Below, in pieces: positions 24,538 to 33,197 of a stretch of DNA of 64,000 nucleotides. How positions within the stretch are numbered: position 1 is the first letter of the stretch; each line of letters begins with the position of its first letter. A model generated the notes under the pieces. The model saw only the letters and a program-made list of their open reading frames with translations, did not search any database and had not been told where the DNA came from. The DNA comes from Caulobacterales bacterium (GTDB taxonomy: Bacteria; Pseudomonadota; Alphaproteobacteria; Caulobacterales; Caulobacteraceae): positions 62,001 through 126,000 of the forward strand of contig JAEKKJ010000013.1 in the NCBI GenBank assembly GCA_019510435.1, written 5' to 3'. Position numbers and translations under genes: made by a program.

Positions 24538-25299
24538 GTGGATCTGGGTCTGAAGGGGCTGAAGGCCGTCCTGGCCGGCGCGAGCAAGGGCATCGGTCGC
24601 GCCACCGCCGAGGTGCTGGCGGCGGAGGGCTGCGACGTGGCGATCTGCGCCCGGGGACAGGAGGCGGTCGATGCGGCGGTGGCGTCGCTGAAGGCCAAGG
24701 GCGTCAACGCCATCGGAGCCGCCGTCGACATGGCCGATGGCGAGGCCTACCGCGCCTGGGTCGGCCGCGCGGCCGAAGCCCTCGGCGGCTGCGACATCTT
24801 CATTCCGTTCGGCTCGGCCGGCGGCGGGCCGGCCACCGAGGCCAGCTGGAAGGCGGTGTTCGACCTCGACGTGCTCGCGACCTTCCGCGGCGTGGAGGCC
24901 GCCTTGCCCTATCTGGAGAAGTCCCGGTCCGGCGCGATCGTGGCCCTGGGGACCACCTCGGCCCTGGAGGAGTTCTACGGCCCGCAGGCCTATAACGCCC
25001 TGAAGGCCGCGGTGATCAACTATGCCTCGGGCCTGTCACAGGCGCTGGCCGGCAAGGGCATCAAGGTCAACACCGTCTCCCCGGGGCCGACCTTCGTGGA
25101 CGGCGGCTCGTGGGATCTGATCAAGACCCACATGCCGGCCATCTATGAGCGCACGCTGGGCTCCATCCCGATGGGCCGGCTAGGTAATCCCGAGGAAGTG
25201 GCCAGGGCCATCGCCTTCGTCGCCTCGCCCGCCTGTCCGTACATGACCGGAACCAATGTGGTGATCGACGGCGGCCTCACCAAACGCGTCCAGTACTGA
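24538..25299 (+). CDS. SDR-family oxidoreductase
   Basis: 253 residues from a GTG at 24538 with AGGGAG 7 nt upstream; longer in-frame starts would overlap the divergent gene. Cofactor loop AVLAGASKGIGRATAEVLA. The usual NNAG is replaced by PFGSAGGG. Active site ALGTTSALEEFYGPQAYNALKAA supplies Tyr and Lys. C-terminus with GTNVVIDGGLTKR. Followed by the ThuA gene after 9 bp. NAD(P)-dependent alcohol/ketone conversion; substrate unknown. Confidence 0.88.
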   Translation: MDLGLKGLKAVLAGASKGIGRATAEVLAAEGCDVAICARGQEAVDAAVASLKAKGVNAIGAAVDMADGEAYRAWVGRAAEALGGCDIFIPFGSAGGGPATEASWKAVFDLDVLATFRGVEAALPYLEKSRSGAIVALGTTSALEEFYGPQAYNALKAAVINYASGLSQALAGKGIKVNTVSPGPTFVDGGSWDLIKTHMPAIYERTLGSIPMGRLGNPEEVARAIAFVASPACPYMTGTNVVIDGGLTKRVQY

Positions 25300-25308
25300 G
25301 CGGGCCCC

Positions 25309-26097
25309 ATGGCTGAGGGCCCCAACAAGCGGCTGAACTGCGTCCTCATCGCAGGCGGCAAGTACCACGACATCGACTTCGCGCGCCTGGAGCTGCTGAA
25401 GATCCTGGCCGAGGACGATCGGGTCCGCGTCCGGGTGTTCGAGGACTATGCGAACCTCGAGGCCATCGCCGCGGCCGACTTCCTGGTCAGCTACACCTGC
25501 GACGTCATTCCGAGCCTGGAGGGGCAGGAGGCCCTGCGCCGCTTCGTCGAGCGCGGCGGGCGCTGGTATGCGCTGCATGGCACCAACTCGATCCTGCGGT
25601 TCCTCGCGAACGGGTCAGTCGACAGTCCGCGCTGGGCTCCGCACTTCATGGAGACCTTGGGCTCTATGTTCATCGCCCACCCGCCGATCGCGCCCTACAG
25701 GGTCGAGGTCGCCGACCCGAAACACCCGCTGGTGGCCGGGGTCGAGCCCTTCGAGGCCACCGACGAGCACTATCTGGTCGAGACCTACGGCCCGCTGCAT
25801 GTGCTGCTCGACACCGAGTTCGAGGGGGAGGCGACGGGCTTCGTCGAGGCCCGATGGCCGAAGGGACGGCATCCGGTCTTCTACCTGCATCCCGTCGGCG
25901 AGGGCTCGGTCCTCTACCTCACCCTCGGCCACTGCCGCGGCCACTACGACATGCAGCCGCTGATCGACTTCTATCCGGAGCCGGAGAAGGGCGCCTGGGC
26001 CTTGCCGGTGTTCTACGACCTCCTGCGGCGCGGCCTGGCGTGGGCCAAGGCGCCGGCCCTGGACCGGTCGATCGAGCTCAAGGACGCGGCAGGATGA
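25309..26097 (+). CDS. ThuA-like domain protein
   Basis: 262 residues of the ThuA family (class I glutamine amidotransferase-like fold, named after trehalose utilisation). Visible parts: NCVLIAGGKYHDIDFARLEL, then DFLVSYTCDV, GRWYALHGTNS, the HPLVAGVEPFEATDEHYLVE segment and YLTLGHCRGHYDMQPL. These proteins accompany sugar or ring-polyol degradation but have no firmly established reaction. In an operon between the SDR and the Rieske gene. Confidence 0.8.
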   Translation: MAEGPNKRLNCVLIAGGKYHDIDFARLELLKILAEDDRVRVRVFEDYANLEAIAAADFLVSYTCDVIPSLEGQEALRRFVERGGRWYALHGTNSILRFLANGSVDSPRWAPHFMETLGSMFIAHPPIAPYRVEVADPKHPLVAGVEPFEATDEHYLVETYGPLHVLLDTEFEGEATGFVEARWPKGRHPVFYLHPVGEGSVLYLTLGHCRGHYDMQPLIDFYPEPEKGAWALPVFYDLLRRGLAWAKAPALDRSIELKDAAG

Positions 26098-26195
26098 CGA
26101 ACGTTCACATCGCCGGCGCGCGCCTCCATCGCTGCGCGCGCAGCCCCGGCGGCCCGGATCAGGGCCTTGCCGCAGTCACGAACCTGGGAGCCTGA
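26094..26195 (+). CDS. Possible 33-residue ORF between thuA-like and Rieske genes
   Basis: An ATG in ATGA overlap with the previous stop opens a short frame (MTNVHIAGARLHRCARSP...) that ends in TGA 3 bp before the Rieske ATG. No similarity recognised. Its exact fit between two coupled genes argues for translation; it may only serve to carry ribosomes to the next start. Confidence 0.3.
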   Translation: MTNVHIAGARLHRCARSPGGPDQGLAAVTNLGA

Positions 26196-26198
26196 CGG

Positions 26199-27587
26199 AT
26201 GGACGGAACCGCCCCCGACTATCGCCCCGACCGGCATCCGTCGGAGTCCTACGACGACATCCTGAACCGCGACACGCGGCCGGTGCCGGCGTTCCTGCGC
26301 CAGGGCCCGACGCCCGACATCGGCGTCGATCCGGTCCCCGCGGCCAACTATTTCAGCGCCGAACTCTTCGCCAAGGAGACCGAGAAGCTCTGGCCGAAGG
26401 TCTGGCAGATGGCCTGCCGCGAGGAGGACATCCCCAACGTCGGCGACTACCAGATCTACGAGATCGTCGGGAAGTCCTTCATCGTCGTGCGGTCGGCGGC
26501 CGACGAGATCAAGGCGTTCTACAATTCCTGCCTGCATCGCGGTCGCAAGCTGGTCACGCTGAACGGGTGCAAGAACGAGTTCCGCTGTCCTTTCCACGGC
26601 ATCGCCTGGAACGCCGACGGCACCTTCAAGGACAACCCGATCGCCTGGGACTTCCCGCAGTGGCGGGACCGCGACATGAGCCTGCCGCAGGCCCGGGTCG
26701 AGACCTGGGGCGGCTTCGTCTTCATCAACATGGACCCCGATGCGCCGCCGCTGGCGTCGGTCCTGGCGCCCCTGGCCCAGCACTTCGAGGGCTACGACTA
26801 CGCCAACCGCTACAAGGCCGTCCATGTGGCCAAGATCGTGCGCTGCAACTGGAAGGTCGCGGCCGAGGCCTTCATGGAGAGCCACCACTCGATCGCCACG
26901 CACCCCCAGATCCTGCCGTTCCTGGCCGACGCCAACAGCCAGTACGACCTGCTGTCCGACTTCGTGTCCCGCCAGTTCTCGGCCAGCGGGGTGCCCAGCC
27001 CGTTCGTCGCCGACCGCAACTACTCGCCCGCCGAGATCATCCAGGCGATGCGGGGCGTGAGCGACCGCACGCGGCGAGGGGGCCTCTCCGGCGATGCAGT
27101 GGAGGTGCCGGAGGGCGTCACCGCCCGCGCCTACGCCGCCGAGCAGGCGCGCCAGGTCCTGGGGGCGGAGGATGGCTGGGACTACGCCGGCGCCTCCGAT
27201 GCGGAGATGGTCGACTCGCTGCTCTACAATGTCTGGCCGCACATGAGCTTCTGGGCGGGCTATTCGCCGACTCTGGTCTATCGCTGGCGTCCGAACGGCC
27301 TGGACCCCGAGAGCTCGATCATGGACGTCATGATCCTGAAGCGCGTTCCCAAGGCGGGCCCGCGTCCGGCGCCGGTCCCCGTGCACGAACTGGGGATCGA
27401 CGATCCCTGGAGCGACGCGCCGGAGCTCGGCGGCCTGATCGGGATCTTCGAACAGGACATGGGCAACCTGCCCTACGTCCAGGAGGGGCTGCACGCCTCG
27501 GGGACGGGGACCGTGCACTTCAGCCGCTACACGGAACTGCGCATCCGCAAGCTCCACCAGATGATCGCCCTTTACCTAAAGAGCTAG
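26199..27587 (+). CDS. Rieske non-heme iron oxygenase, alpha subunit (second)
   Basis: 462 residues, longer than the first Rieske protein in the window. Rieske ligands are in CLHR (Cys111, His113) and CPFH (Cys130, His133). The catalytic iron site is in EAFMESHHSIATH (His230, His235 by pattern). It belongs to the ring-hydroxylating oxygenases of the long type with an extended C-terminal domain (YNVWPHMSFWAGYSPTLVYR). No ferredoxin or reductase accompanies it. Its TAG stop shares CTAG with the stop of the convergent tetR gene. Confidence 0.92.
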   Translation: MDGTAPDYRPDRHPSESYDDILNRDTRPVPAFLRQGPTPDIGVDPVPAANYFSAELFAKETEKLWPKVWQMACREEDIPNVGDYQIYEIVGKSFIVVRSAADEIKAFYNSCLHRGRKLVTLNGCKNEFRCPFHGIAWNADGTFKDNPIAWDFPQWRDRDMSLPQARVETWGGFVFINMDPDAPPLASVLAPLAQHFEGYDYANRYKAVHVAKIVRCNWKVAAEAFMESHHSIATHPQILPFLADANSQYDLLSDFVSRQFSASGVPSPFVADRNYSPAEIIQAMRGVSDRTRRGGLSGDAVEVPEGVTARAYAAEQARQVLGAEDGWDYAGASDAEMVDSLLYNVWPHMSFWAGYSPTLVYRWRPNGLDPESSIMDVMILKRVPKAGPRPAPVPVHELGIDDPWSDAPELGGLIGIFEQDMGNLPYVQEGLHASGTGTVHFSRYTELRIRKLHQMIALYLKS

Positions 27588-28165
27588 GCCGGGGACGACC
27601 ATTCGGCGAGACGGGCGAGGACCGTTTCGGCCTGGACCTCGGGGGTCCAGGTCTTCGGATCGAACGCCGCCTGGACGGCCACGCCGATGACGGTGGTGAT
27701 GAGGTTCCGCGCCGCGGCCCCTCGCGCCGTCTCGTCCAGGTGGCCGAACCGCGGGTCCCGCGCCAGGATCGCTGCGAGCTGGGCGGCGGCGGCCAGCGCC
27801 TGGTTGCGCTGCTCTTCCGCGAACGCGGCGTCCGAGATCGCAAAGCCCCAGAAGGCCAGCCACACCTTCCAATTGCGGACCATGCCGGGTTGGGTCGGCA
27901 GGAGCGAGAGTGCGTAGGTCTCGCCGTCGCTTCGCCGGGCCGCATCGGACGCGGCCAGCACCGAATCCTGGGCGGCGAAGCGGTAGGTCATCAGCAGCAG
28001 GGCGCGCTTGTCCTGGAAGTAGTGGCTGACGACCTTGGTGCTGAAGCCCGCGGCCCTGGCGATCGCCCGAACCGTGGCGGCCTCAACCCCTTCCTCGGCG
28101 ATCAGGTCGGCGGCGATCCGGGCCAGGGCGGCGCGGCGCGCGTCGTGATCAACGATGGCCGGCAT
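27584..28165 (-). CDS. TetR-family transcriptional regulator
   Basis: 193 residues. N-terminal DNA-binding part: LARIAADLIAEEGVEAATVR then AIARAAGFSTKVVSHYFQDK (BetI-like KVVSHYF). It is divergent from the FAD dehydrogenase gene, and the 70-bp gap carries a perfect TATGCAA-N6-TTGCATA palindrome at 28193-28212. It probably represses that gene and perhaps related promoters of the 28-37 kb block. Confidence 0.88.
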   Translation of the reverse strand: MPAIVDHDARRAALARIAADLIAEEGVEAATVRAIARAAGFSTKVVSHYFQDKRALLLMTYRFAAQDSVLAASDAARRSDGETYALSLLPTQPGMVRNWKVWLAFWGFAISDAAFAEEQRNQALAAAAQLAAILARDPRFGHLDETARGAAARNLITTVIGVAVQAAFDPKTWTPEVQAETVLARLAEWSSPA

Positions 28166-28192
28166 TGACGGTGGTCTCCAGGCGGCGCTTTA

Positions 28193-28212
28193 TATGCAAC
28201 AATCATTGCATA
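28193..28212. promoter_or_regulatory. Perfect palindrome TATGCAA-N6-TTGCATA, likely TetR operator
   Basis: Seven-base arms, 28193-28199 and 28206-28212, lie in the short gap between the tetR and FAD dehydrogenase genes. The embedded AACAATCAT (28198-28206) is the left half of the palindrome found at 30360, linking it to the second operator family. Confidence 0.65.
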
Positions 28213-28235
28213 ATAAATTGCGGAGGATGTTTGAT

Positions 28236-29909
28236 ATGACCGAGGCGCCCGGGCCCGACAACCGCCGCGACGTCGTCATCCTGGGCTCCGGGGGCTCGGG
28301 CCTCACGGCGGCCATCGCCGCGGCCGATGCGGGCGCGCGGGTCCAGGTGTTCGAGAAGCACGACCTGATCGGGGGCACGACCGCGTGGTCGGGCGGCATG
28401 ATCTGGATCCCGAACAACCATCACGAACAGGCGCTTGGCGTCGAGGACAGCCGCGAGGCGGCGCTCGAGTACCTCATGTCGTTGTCCCACGACATGATCG
28501 AGCCGAAGCTGGCGGAAGCCTTCCTGGACGGGGGCCCCATGATGGTCCGCTATCTGGAGGAGAACACGCCCGTCCGCTTCCGTCCCATCCCCGACTTCCC
28601 GGACTACCATGCCGAACATCCCGGCGGCCTGCCCGGCGGCGGCCGGTCGCTGGACTGTCCGCTGTTCTCGTTCCACGAGCTGGGGCCTTGGGCCGACCGC
28701 GTCATCCGCTCGCCCTATTCTCCAAGCCCGCACCTGTCGATCTACGACAGCAATATCGGTCAAGCCCGGCCGCAGCCGCCGAACATGGCCGAGATGGAGC
28801 GGCGCGCGGCGAACGACGAGCGGGGTTCCGGCCAGGCGCTGATCGGACGCCTGCTGCGCGCCTGCCTGGACCGCGGCGTGGAGCCGAAGACCGGGCGCCG
28901 GGCCACCGACCTGATCCTCGAAGACGGCGTGGTGAAGGGCGTGCGGCTGGAGACGCCGGATGGCCCCGCAGAGGTGCGGGCGGACGCCGTCATCCTGGCG
29001 ACCGGCGGCTTCGAGTGGAGCGAGGCCTTCCGCCGCGCCTTCCTGCGCGGGCCGATGACCCATCCCATCTCGATCCAGACCAACACGGGCGACGGCCTGC
29101 GCATGGCCATGCGGGCCGGCGCCAGCCTCGGCAACATGCGTGAGGCCTGGTGGATGCCGGTCATCGAGGTCCCGCGCGAGGAGGTCTCGACCGGCGTCAA
29201 CATCATGGCGGGCCAGCGCTCGCTGCCGCGCAGCATCATGGTCAACCGCGAGGGTCGCCGCTTCACCAACGAGGCCGCCAACTACAACGCCTTCGGAGCC
29301 GCCTTCCACGAGCAGGACGTATCGGCCTTCGAGTACCGCAACCTTCCGTGCTGGCTGCTGTTCGATCAGGGCTACGTCGACCTCTACGGGTTCGGCGCCA
29401 TCCGGGGCGCGCCCGGCGCGCCGCCGCCGCAGTGGGTGACGGCAGCGCCGACCCTGGCGGAGCTGGCCTCGCGGCTCGGGATCCCGGCGGACCAGCTGCA
29501 AGCCAGCGTCGAGCGCTGGAACGCCCAGGTCGACGCCGGCCACGACGCGGACTTTCGCCGGGGGCAGGGCGCCCACGACCTCTGGTGGGGCGATCCTGCC
29601 TATCGCGGCGACGTGCGCGCGACGCTGGGACGGCTGGAGAAGGGCCCGTTTTTCGCCGTGGAGGTGAAGAGCGGGGCGCTCGGCACGAGAGGCGGACCAA
29701 GCACGGACGAGAACGCCAACGTCCTCGACCTGGACGGTCAGCCGATCGGCGGACTCTATGCGGCCGGCAACGTCATGGCCTCGCCGCTGGGCATGACCTA
29801 CGGGGGGCCGGGCGGCACCATCGCGCCGGGGATGGTGTTCGGCTTCCTCGCCGGGCGGCACGCCGCAGGCGCTACTGGGCGTGAAGGACCGTGTAGCTCC
29901 GCTCGGTGA
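28236..29909 (+). CDS. FAD-dependent dehydrogenase, 3-ketosteroid delta-1-dehydrogenase/fumarate reductase-like
   Basis: 557 residues from the ATG at 28236, 9 nt after GGAGG; the in-frame ATG at 28227 is too close to it. FAD loop VVILGSGGSGLTAAIAAADA, then LIGGTTAWSGGMIWIPNNHH, VILATGGFEWS and the C-terminal GGLYAAGNVMASPLGMTYGG. The family introduces or reduces a C=C next to a ketone in steroids or other cyclic ketones. This is the strongest hint that the island handles a cyclic terpenoid-like or steroid-like ketone. The 3' end overlaps the convergent SnoaL gene by 38 nt. Confidence 0.9.
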   Translation: MTEAPGPDNRRDVVILGSGGSGLTAAIAAADAGARVQVFEKHDLIGGTTAWSGGMIWIPNNHHEQALGVEDSREAALEYLMSLSHDMIEPKLAEAFLDGGPMMVRYLEENTPVRFRPIPDFPDYHAEHPGGLPGGGRSLDCPLFSFHELGPWADRVIRSPYSPSPHLSIYDSNIGQARPQPPNMAEMERRAANDERGSGQALIGRLLRACLDRGVEPKTGRRATDLILEDGVVKGVRLETPDGPAEVRADAVILATGGFEWSEAFRRAFLRGPMTHPISIQTNTGDGLRMAMRAGASLGNMREAWWMPVIEVPREEVSTGVNIMAGQRSLPRSIMVNREGRRFTNEAANYNAFGAAFHEQDVSAFEYRNLPCWLLFDQGYVDLYGFGAIRGAPGAPPPQWVTAAPTLAELASRLGIPADQLQASVERWNAQVDAGHDADFRRGQGAHDLWWGDPAYRGDVRATLGRLEKGPFFAVEVKSGALGTRGGPSTDENANVLDLDGQPIGGLYAAGNVMASPLGMTYGGPGGTIAPGMVFGFLAGRHAAGATGREGPCSSAR

Positions 29910-30270
29910 ACAGCCAGGCGCCGCCCGTCTTGTCCAGGCGGTCGTCATAGACGCCGACGATCCGCAGCACCTTGCCGTCGCGGCCGACCAGCACCTCCTG
30001 GGTGTAGACCCGCGCCCGGGCCGTGGCGCCGTCCACCTCGATCATGCCGGGGGTCGCGAAGAACCCCGCGAGGTCGAAGCCGTCCATGGCCTGGGTCCAG
30101 GCCGCGAGGATCTGCGGCTTGCCGGAGACCTCGAGGCCGGGGAGGCGCCACACCGCTTCGTCGCTCCAATTGGCGATCCAGTCCGTGGCGTCGCGCCGGA
30201 ACACTGCGTCGCTGTAGGCCTCGATGCGCTCGCGGATGGCCAGGCGGTCTTCGATGGAGTCCTTGGACAC
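29872..30270 (-). CDS. SnoaL-like (NTF2-fold) protein
   Basis: 132 residues from a GTG at 30270 with GGGAGA 7 nt upstream; longer frames lack family character. Pattern AIRERIEAYSDAVFRRDATD, then WIANWSDEAVWRLPGLEVSG, FFATPGMIEVDG and YDDRLDKTGGAWLFTERSY. Possible isomerase or cyclase of the pathway. Divergent from the E2/hydrolase gene, with the palindrome at 30360-30375 between them. Confidence 0.82.
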   Translation of the reverse strand: MSKDSIEDRLAIRERIEAYSDAVFRRDATDWIANWSDEAVWRLPGLEVSGKPQILAAWTQAMDGFDLAGFFATPGMIEVDGATARARVYTQEVLVGRDGKVLRIVGVYDDRLDKTGGAWLFTERSYTVLHAQ

Positions 30271-30359
30271 GAGCTTTCTCCCGAAGGGCCGCGGCGAGCC
30301 TCGCCACCTTGGCGCCGCTTGCGCCTTGCAGCCACATAGCGTTGGCGCGGCCCAAAAGA

Positions 30360-30375
30360 AACAATCATGATTGTT
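30360..30375. promoter_or_regulatory. Perfect 16-bp palindrome AACAATCATGATTGTT
   Basis: This is the best copy of a motif repeated at the promoters of the 28-37 kb block (28198, 33145, 34051, 37092). It sits 90 bp from the SnoaL start and 79 bp from the E2 start, in the divergent promoter. Likely TetR operator. Confidence 0.7.
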
Positions 30376-30453
30376 GGTATTAGCCGGGAATGCTAGCGTT
30401 TGGCGCGGCGGCCCGGGAGGGACATCCCGGCGTGCGCGCACAGGAAGGATCCC

Positions 30454-31566
30454 ATGTCAGTCACCCCGGTCCGCATGCCCAAGTGGGGCCTCTCCATGCA
30501 GGAAGGCGCGATCGTCGACTGGTGGAAGGGCGAGGGAGACGCCATCGTCGAGGGCGAGGACCTGGTCGACATCGAGACCGCCAAGATCAACAACACGTTC
30601 GAGAGTCCTGCCTCGGGCGTCCTGCGCCGGATCGTGGCCCAGTCGGGCGAGACCTTGCCGGTGGGCGCCCTGATCGCGGTGCTGGCCGAGCCCTCGACGG
30701 CGGACGCGGAGGTCGAGGCCTTCATCGCCGAGTTCCAATCGAGCTTCACGCCGGCCGACGACGACGCAGACGGCGCCGAGGTCCTGCGCCTGTCCACCGT
30801 GCAAGCCGGCGGCGTTTCCATCCGCGTCGGTCGGGGAGGGCCGTCGGAGGGCGTGCCCGTCGTGCTGATCCACGGCTACTCCGGCGACCTGAACGGCTGG
30901 CTGTTCAACCTCGAGCCCCTCATCGCCGATCGGCCGGTGATCGCGCTCGACCTTCCCGGACATGGCGGCTCGTCCAAGGACGTCGGCGACGGCTCGCTTT
31001 CGAGCCTCGCGGCGGCGGTGCTGGAGACCCTTTCGGCCCTGGACGTGGGCGAGGCGCACCTGGTGGGCCATTCGCTGGGCGCGGCGGTCGCGGCGCGGGC
31101 GGCGATCGACAGCCCGGACCGCGTCCGCTCGCTGACCCTGATCTCGCCGGCCGGCCTCGCCGCGGGCGGTGTCTCCGAACCGTTCCTCACCGGCGTCATC
31201 GACGCGCAACGCGCGAAGGACCTGAAGCCGGTCCTGGAAATGCTGCCGGCCGACCCGGGCCTGGTGACCCGGGACATGGTCGACGACATGCTCAAGTTCA
31301 AACGCCTGGACGGCGTGGAGGAGGCGCTGTCGATCCTGCGCGACCGGCTGGTGGAGGGCGCCGACGCGGCGACCCTGCGGGCCGACCTCGCTGCGATCCC
31401 GGCGGCCCTGGTGATCACGTCGGACCGGGACCAGATCGTCGGACAGGTCGACCCAGCGGACCTGCCGGCGGGCTTCAGGGTCGTCGTGATCGAGGGCGCC
31501 GGCCACCTGCCGCACCTCGAACGATCGGGCGAGGTGAACGCGCTGCTGGTCGAGGCGACCCGGTAG
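30454..31566 (+). CDS. acoC: Acetoin dehydrogenase-like E2: lipoyl domain fused to alpha/beta hydrolase
   Basis: 370 residues from the ATG at 30454 (AGGAAGG upstream). The N-terminal lipoyl domain has its lysine in DIETAKINNTFES (Lys44). After a linker (about 95-110) an alpha/beta-hydrolase-type acyltransferase domain follows with LIHGYSGDLNGW, nucleophile elbow VGHSLG (Ser about 207) and GAGHLPHLE. This fusion is the hallmark of AcoC-type E2 proteins, which take a two-carbon acyl unit from a diketone or acetoin and hand it to CoA. It pairs with E1 genes at 34.2-36.2 kb. No E3 is encoded in the window. The true ketone substrate may differ from acetoin. Confidence 0.85.
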   Translation: MSVTPVRMPKWGLSMQEGAIVDWWKGEGDAIVEGEDLVDIETAKINNTFESPASGVLRRIVAQSGETLPVGALIAVLAEPSTADAEVEAFIAEFQSSFTPADDDADGAEVLRLSTVQAGGVSIRVGRGGPSEGVPVVLIHGYSGDLNGWLFNLEPLIADRPVIALDLPGHGGSSKDVGDGSLSSLAAAVLETLSALDVGEAHLVGHSLGAAVAARAAIDSPDRVRSLTLISPAGLAAGGVSEPFLTGVIDAQRAKDLKPVLEMLPADPGLVTRDMVDDMLKFKRLDGVEEALSILRDRLVEGADAATLRADLAAIPAALVITSDRDQIVGQVDPADLPAGFRVVVIEGAGHLPHLERSGEVNALLVEATR

Positions 31567-31572
31567 GCGGGC

Positions 31573-33120
31573 TCAGCCGCCGATCGTGCGGTCGGTCGGC
31601 CAATAGGGCCGCCTCAGCGCGCGCTTGTTGACCTTGCCCATGGCGTTGCGGCCGAGGTCGTCCACCAGGTCGAACGAGCGGGGGCATTTGAAGCCGGCCA
31701 GGTGTTCGCGGCAGAACGCGGTCAGAGCCTCGCTGCTCGGCGGCTGGGTCGCGTCGGACGGGATCACCAGCGCCTTGACGTCCTCGCCCATGACGGGGTT
31801 CGGCACGCCGATGACCGCCACGTCCGCCACATCGGGGTGCTGGATCAGCACCTGCTCGATCTCGGCCGGATAGATGTTGACCCCGCCGCTGACGATCATG
31901 TCCGAGACGCGGTCGGTGATGAAGACGTAGCCGTCCTCGTCTACGTAGCCGATCTCGCCCAGGGTGAAGACGCCCGGCTGCAGGTGCGCGGCCCGGGTCT
32001 TCTCCGGGTCGTTGTGGTAGATGACGCCGCGCCCGCTGGTGTCGCGGAAATAGAGCCGGCCCACCTCGCCAACGCCGAGGGGCCGGTCGTCGTCGTCCAC
32101 CACCACCAGCTCGAACGGCGCCACGGTCTTGCCCACCGAGCCCGGTTTGCGCAGCCAATCCTCGGACGTGATCATGTTGGTCGTTCCGGCCTCGGTGCCG
32201 CCGTAGGCCTCCAGCAGCACCGGGCCGAACCAGTCGATCATCTGACGCTTGACGTCAGGCGGACAGGCCGCGCCGGTATGGGCGACGGTCCGCAGGCTGG
32301 ACACATCGAAGCGCGCGCGCGTCTCCGGCGGCAGGGCGAGGAGCCGCTGGAAGTGGGTCGGCACCATCACCGTGGTGCTGACCCCGTGGCGCTGGATGGC
32401 CTCCAGCACCCGCTCGGCGTCGAAGCGCTCCAGGACCACCAGCGGCTTGCCGCCAGCCAGCTGCCGGACGGAGCCCAGGGGCCCGGTGTGGTAGAGCGGC
32501 CCCACGGCAAGCCCGGGCCCGGCCGGCTGCGCCTCGGCCTGCACGCGCATGGCGTCGAAGAACTCGACCAGCGTCGGCGTGCGCGGGAACATGGTCGGCG
32601 GCGTTTCCGCGCCCTTGGGGCGGCCGGTGGTCCCCGACGTGTAGTGCAAGAAGGGCTGCGGCGTCCGGTCCGTGCGCGGCTCGTCGGGCGAGGCGCCGGC
32701 CAGCCAGGCCTCCCACGGCGTGAGGCCGTCCATCGGCGGACAGCGCCAGCCGATCACCGTCTCGACGCCTGCCTGACGAGCCGCGGCCAGGCCGACCTCA
32801 GCGGTCTCGGGGCCCACGAACAGCATGCCCACCTCGCCATCCTGCAGGATGTACGCGACCTCGCCGGGGGTCAGGTGGAAGCTGATCGGAACCGGGGACA
32901 CGCCCGCATGCAGCCCGGCCAGGTACGCGATCACCGTCTCGGCGCTGTTCGGCGCGAACACCCCGATGCGCCCCGGCTTGTCCGCCATCGCACCCGACAC
33001 GCCGTTGGCCGCCCGGTTGATGAGGAGGTCCAGCTCGGCCCAACTGAGCGCGGTGCGCTCGTCGGCGAGGGCGACGGCGTCGGGGCTTTGTCGCGCCTTG
33101 CGCTGCGCAGCTAGGGACAT
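31573..33120 (-). CDS. AMP-binding acyl-CoA synthetase/ligase
   Basis: 515 residues. Adenylation motifs: YTSGTTGRPKG (about 160-170), EAYGGTEAGTT, LGEIGYVDEDGYVFITDRVSDMI and the C-terminal lysine region NAMGKVNKRALR. The enzyme activates a carboxylic acid to its CoA thioester via acyl-AMP. It is convergent with the E2 gene (6-bp gap) and 77 bp downstream of a tetR gene on the same strand. A motif like the 30360 palindrome lies in that gap. It would activate acids released by ring cleavage. Confidence 0.92.
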   Translation of the reverse strand: MSLAAQRKARQSPDAVALADERTALSWAELDLLINRAANGVSGAMADKPGRIGVFAPNSAETVIAYLAGLHAGVSPVPISFHLTPGEVAYILQDGEVGMLFVGPETAEVGLAAARQAGVETVIGWRCPPMDGLTPWEAWLAGASPDEPRTDRTPQPFLHYTSGTTGRPKGAETPPTMFPRTPTLVEFFDAMRVQAEAQPAGPGLAVGPLYHTGPLGSVRQLAGGKPLVVLERFDAERVLEAIQRHGVSTTVMVPTHFQRLLALPPETRARFDVSSLRTVAHTGAACPPDVKRQMIDWFGPVLLEAYGGTEAGTTNMITSEDWLRKPGSVGKTVAPFELVVVDDDDRPLGVGEVGRLYFRDTSGRGVIYHNDPEKTRAAHLQPGVFTLGEIGYVDEDGYVFITDRVSDMIVSGGVNIYPAEIEQVLIQHPDVADVAVIGVPNPVMGEDVKALVIPSDATQPPSSEALTAFCREHLAGFKCPRSFDLVDDLGRNAMGKVNKRALRRPYWPTDRTIGG

Positions 33121-33144
33121 TGGGCGCGACCGTCAGATAAAAAA

Positions 33145-33160
33145 GTCAATCGTGATGGTT
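33145..33160. promoter_or_regulatory. AACAATCATGATTGTT-like operator (imperfect)
   Basis: GTCAATCGTGATGGTT matches the 30360 palindrome at 11-12 of 16 positions, depending on strand. It lies 25 bp upstream of the ligase ATG (33120, minus strand), so it could overlap that promoter. Confidence 0.45.
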
Positions 33161-33197
33161 TTGGATACCACCCTTGCGACGACGATGGCAACGCCGT

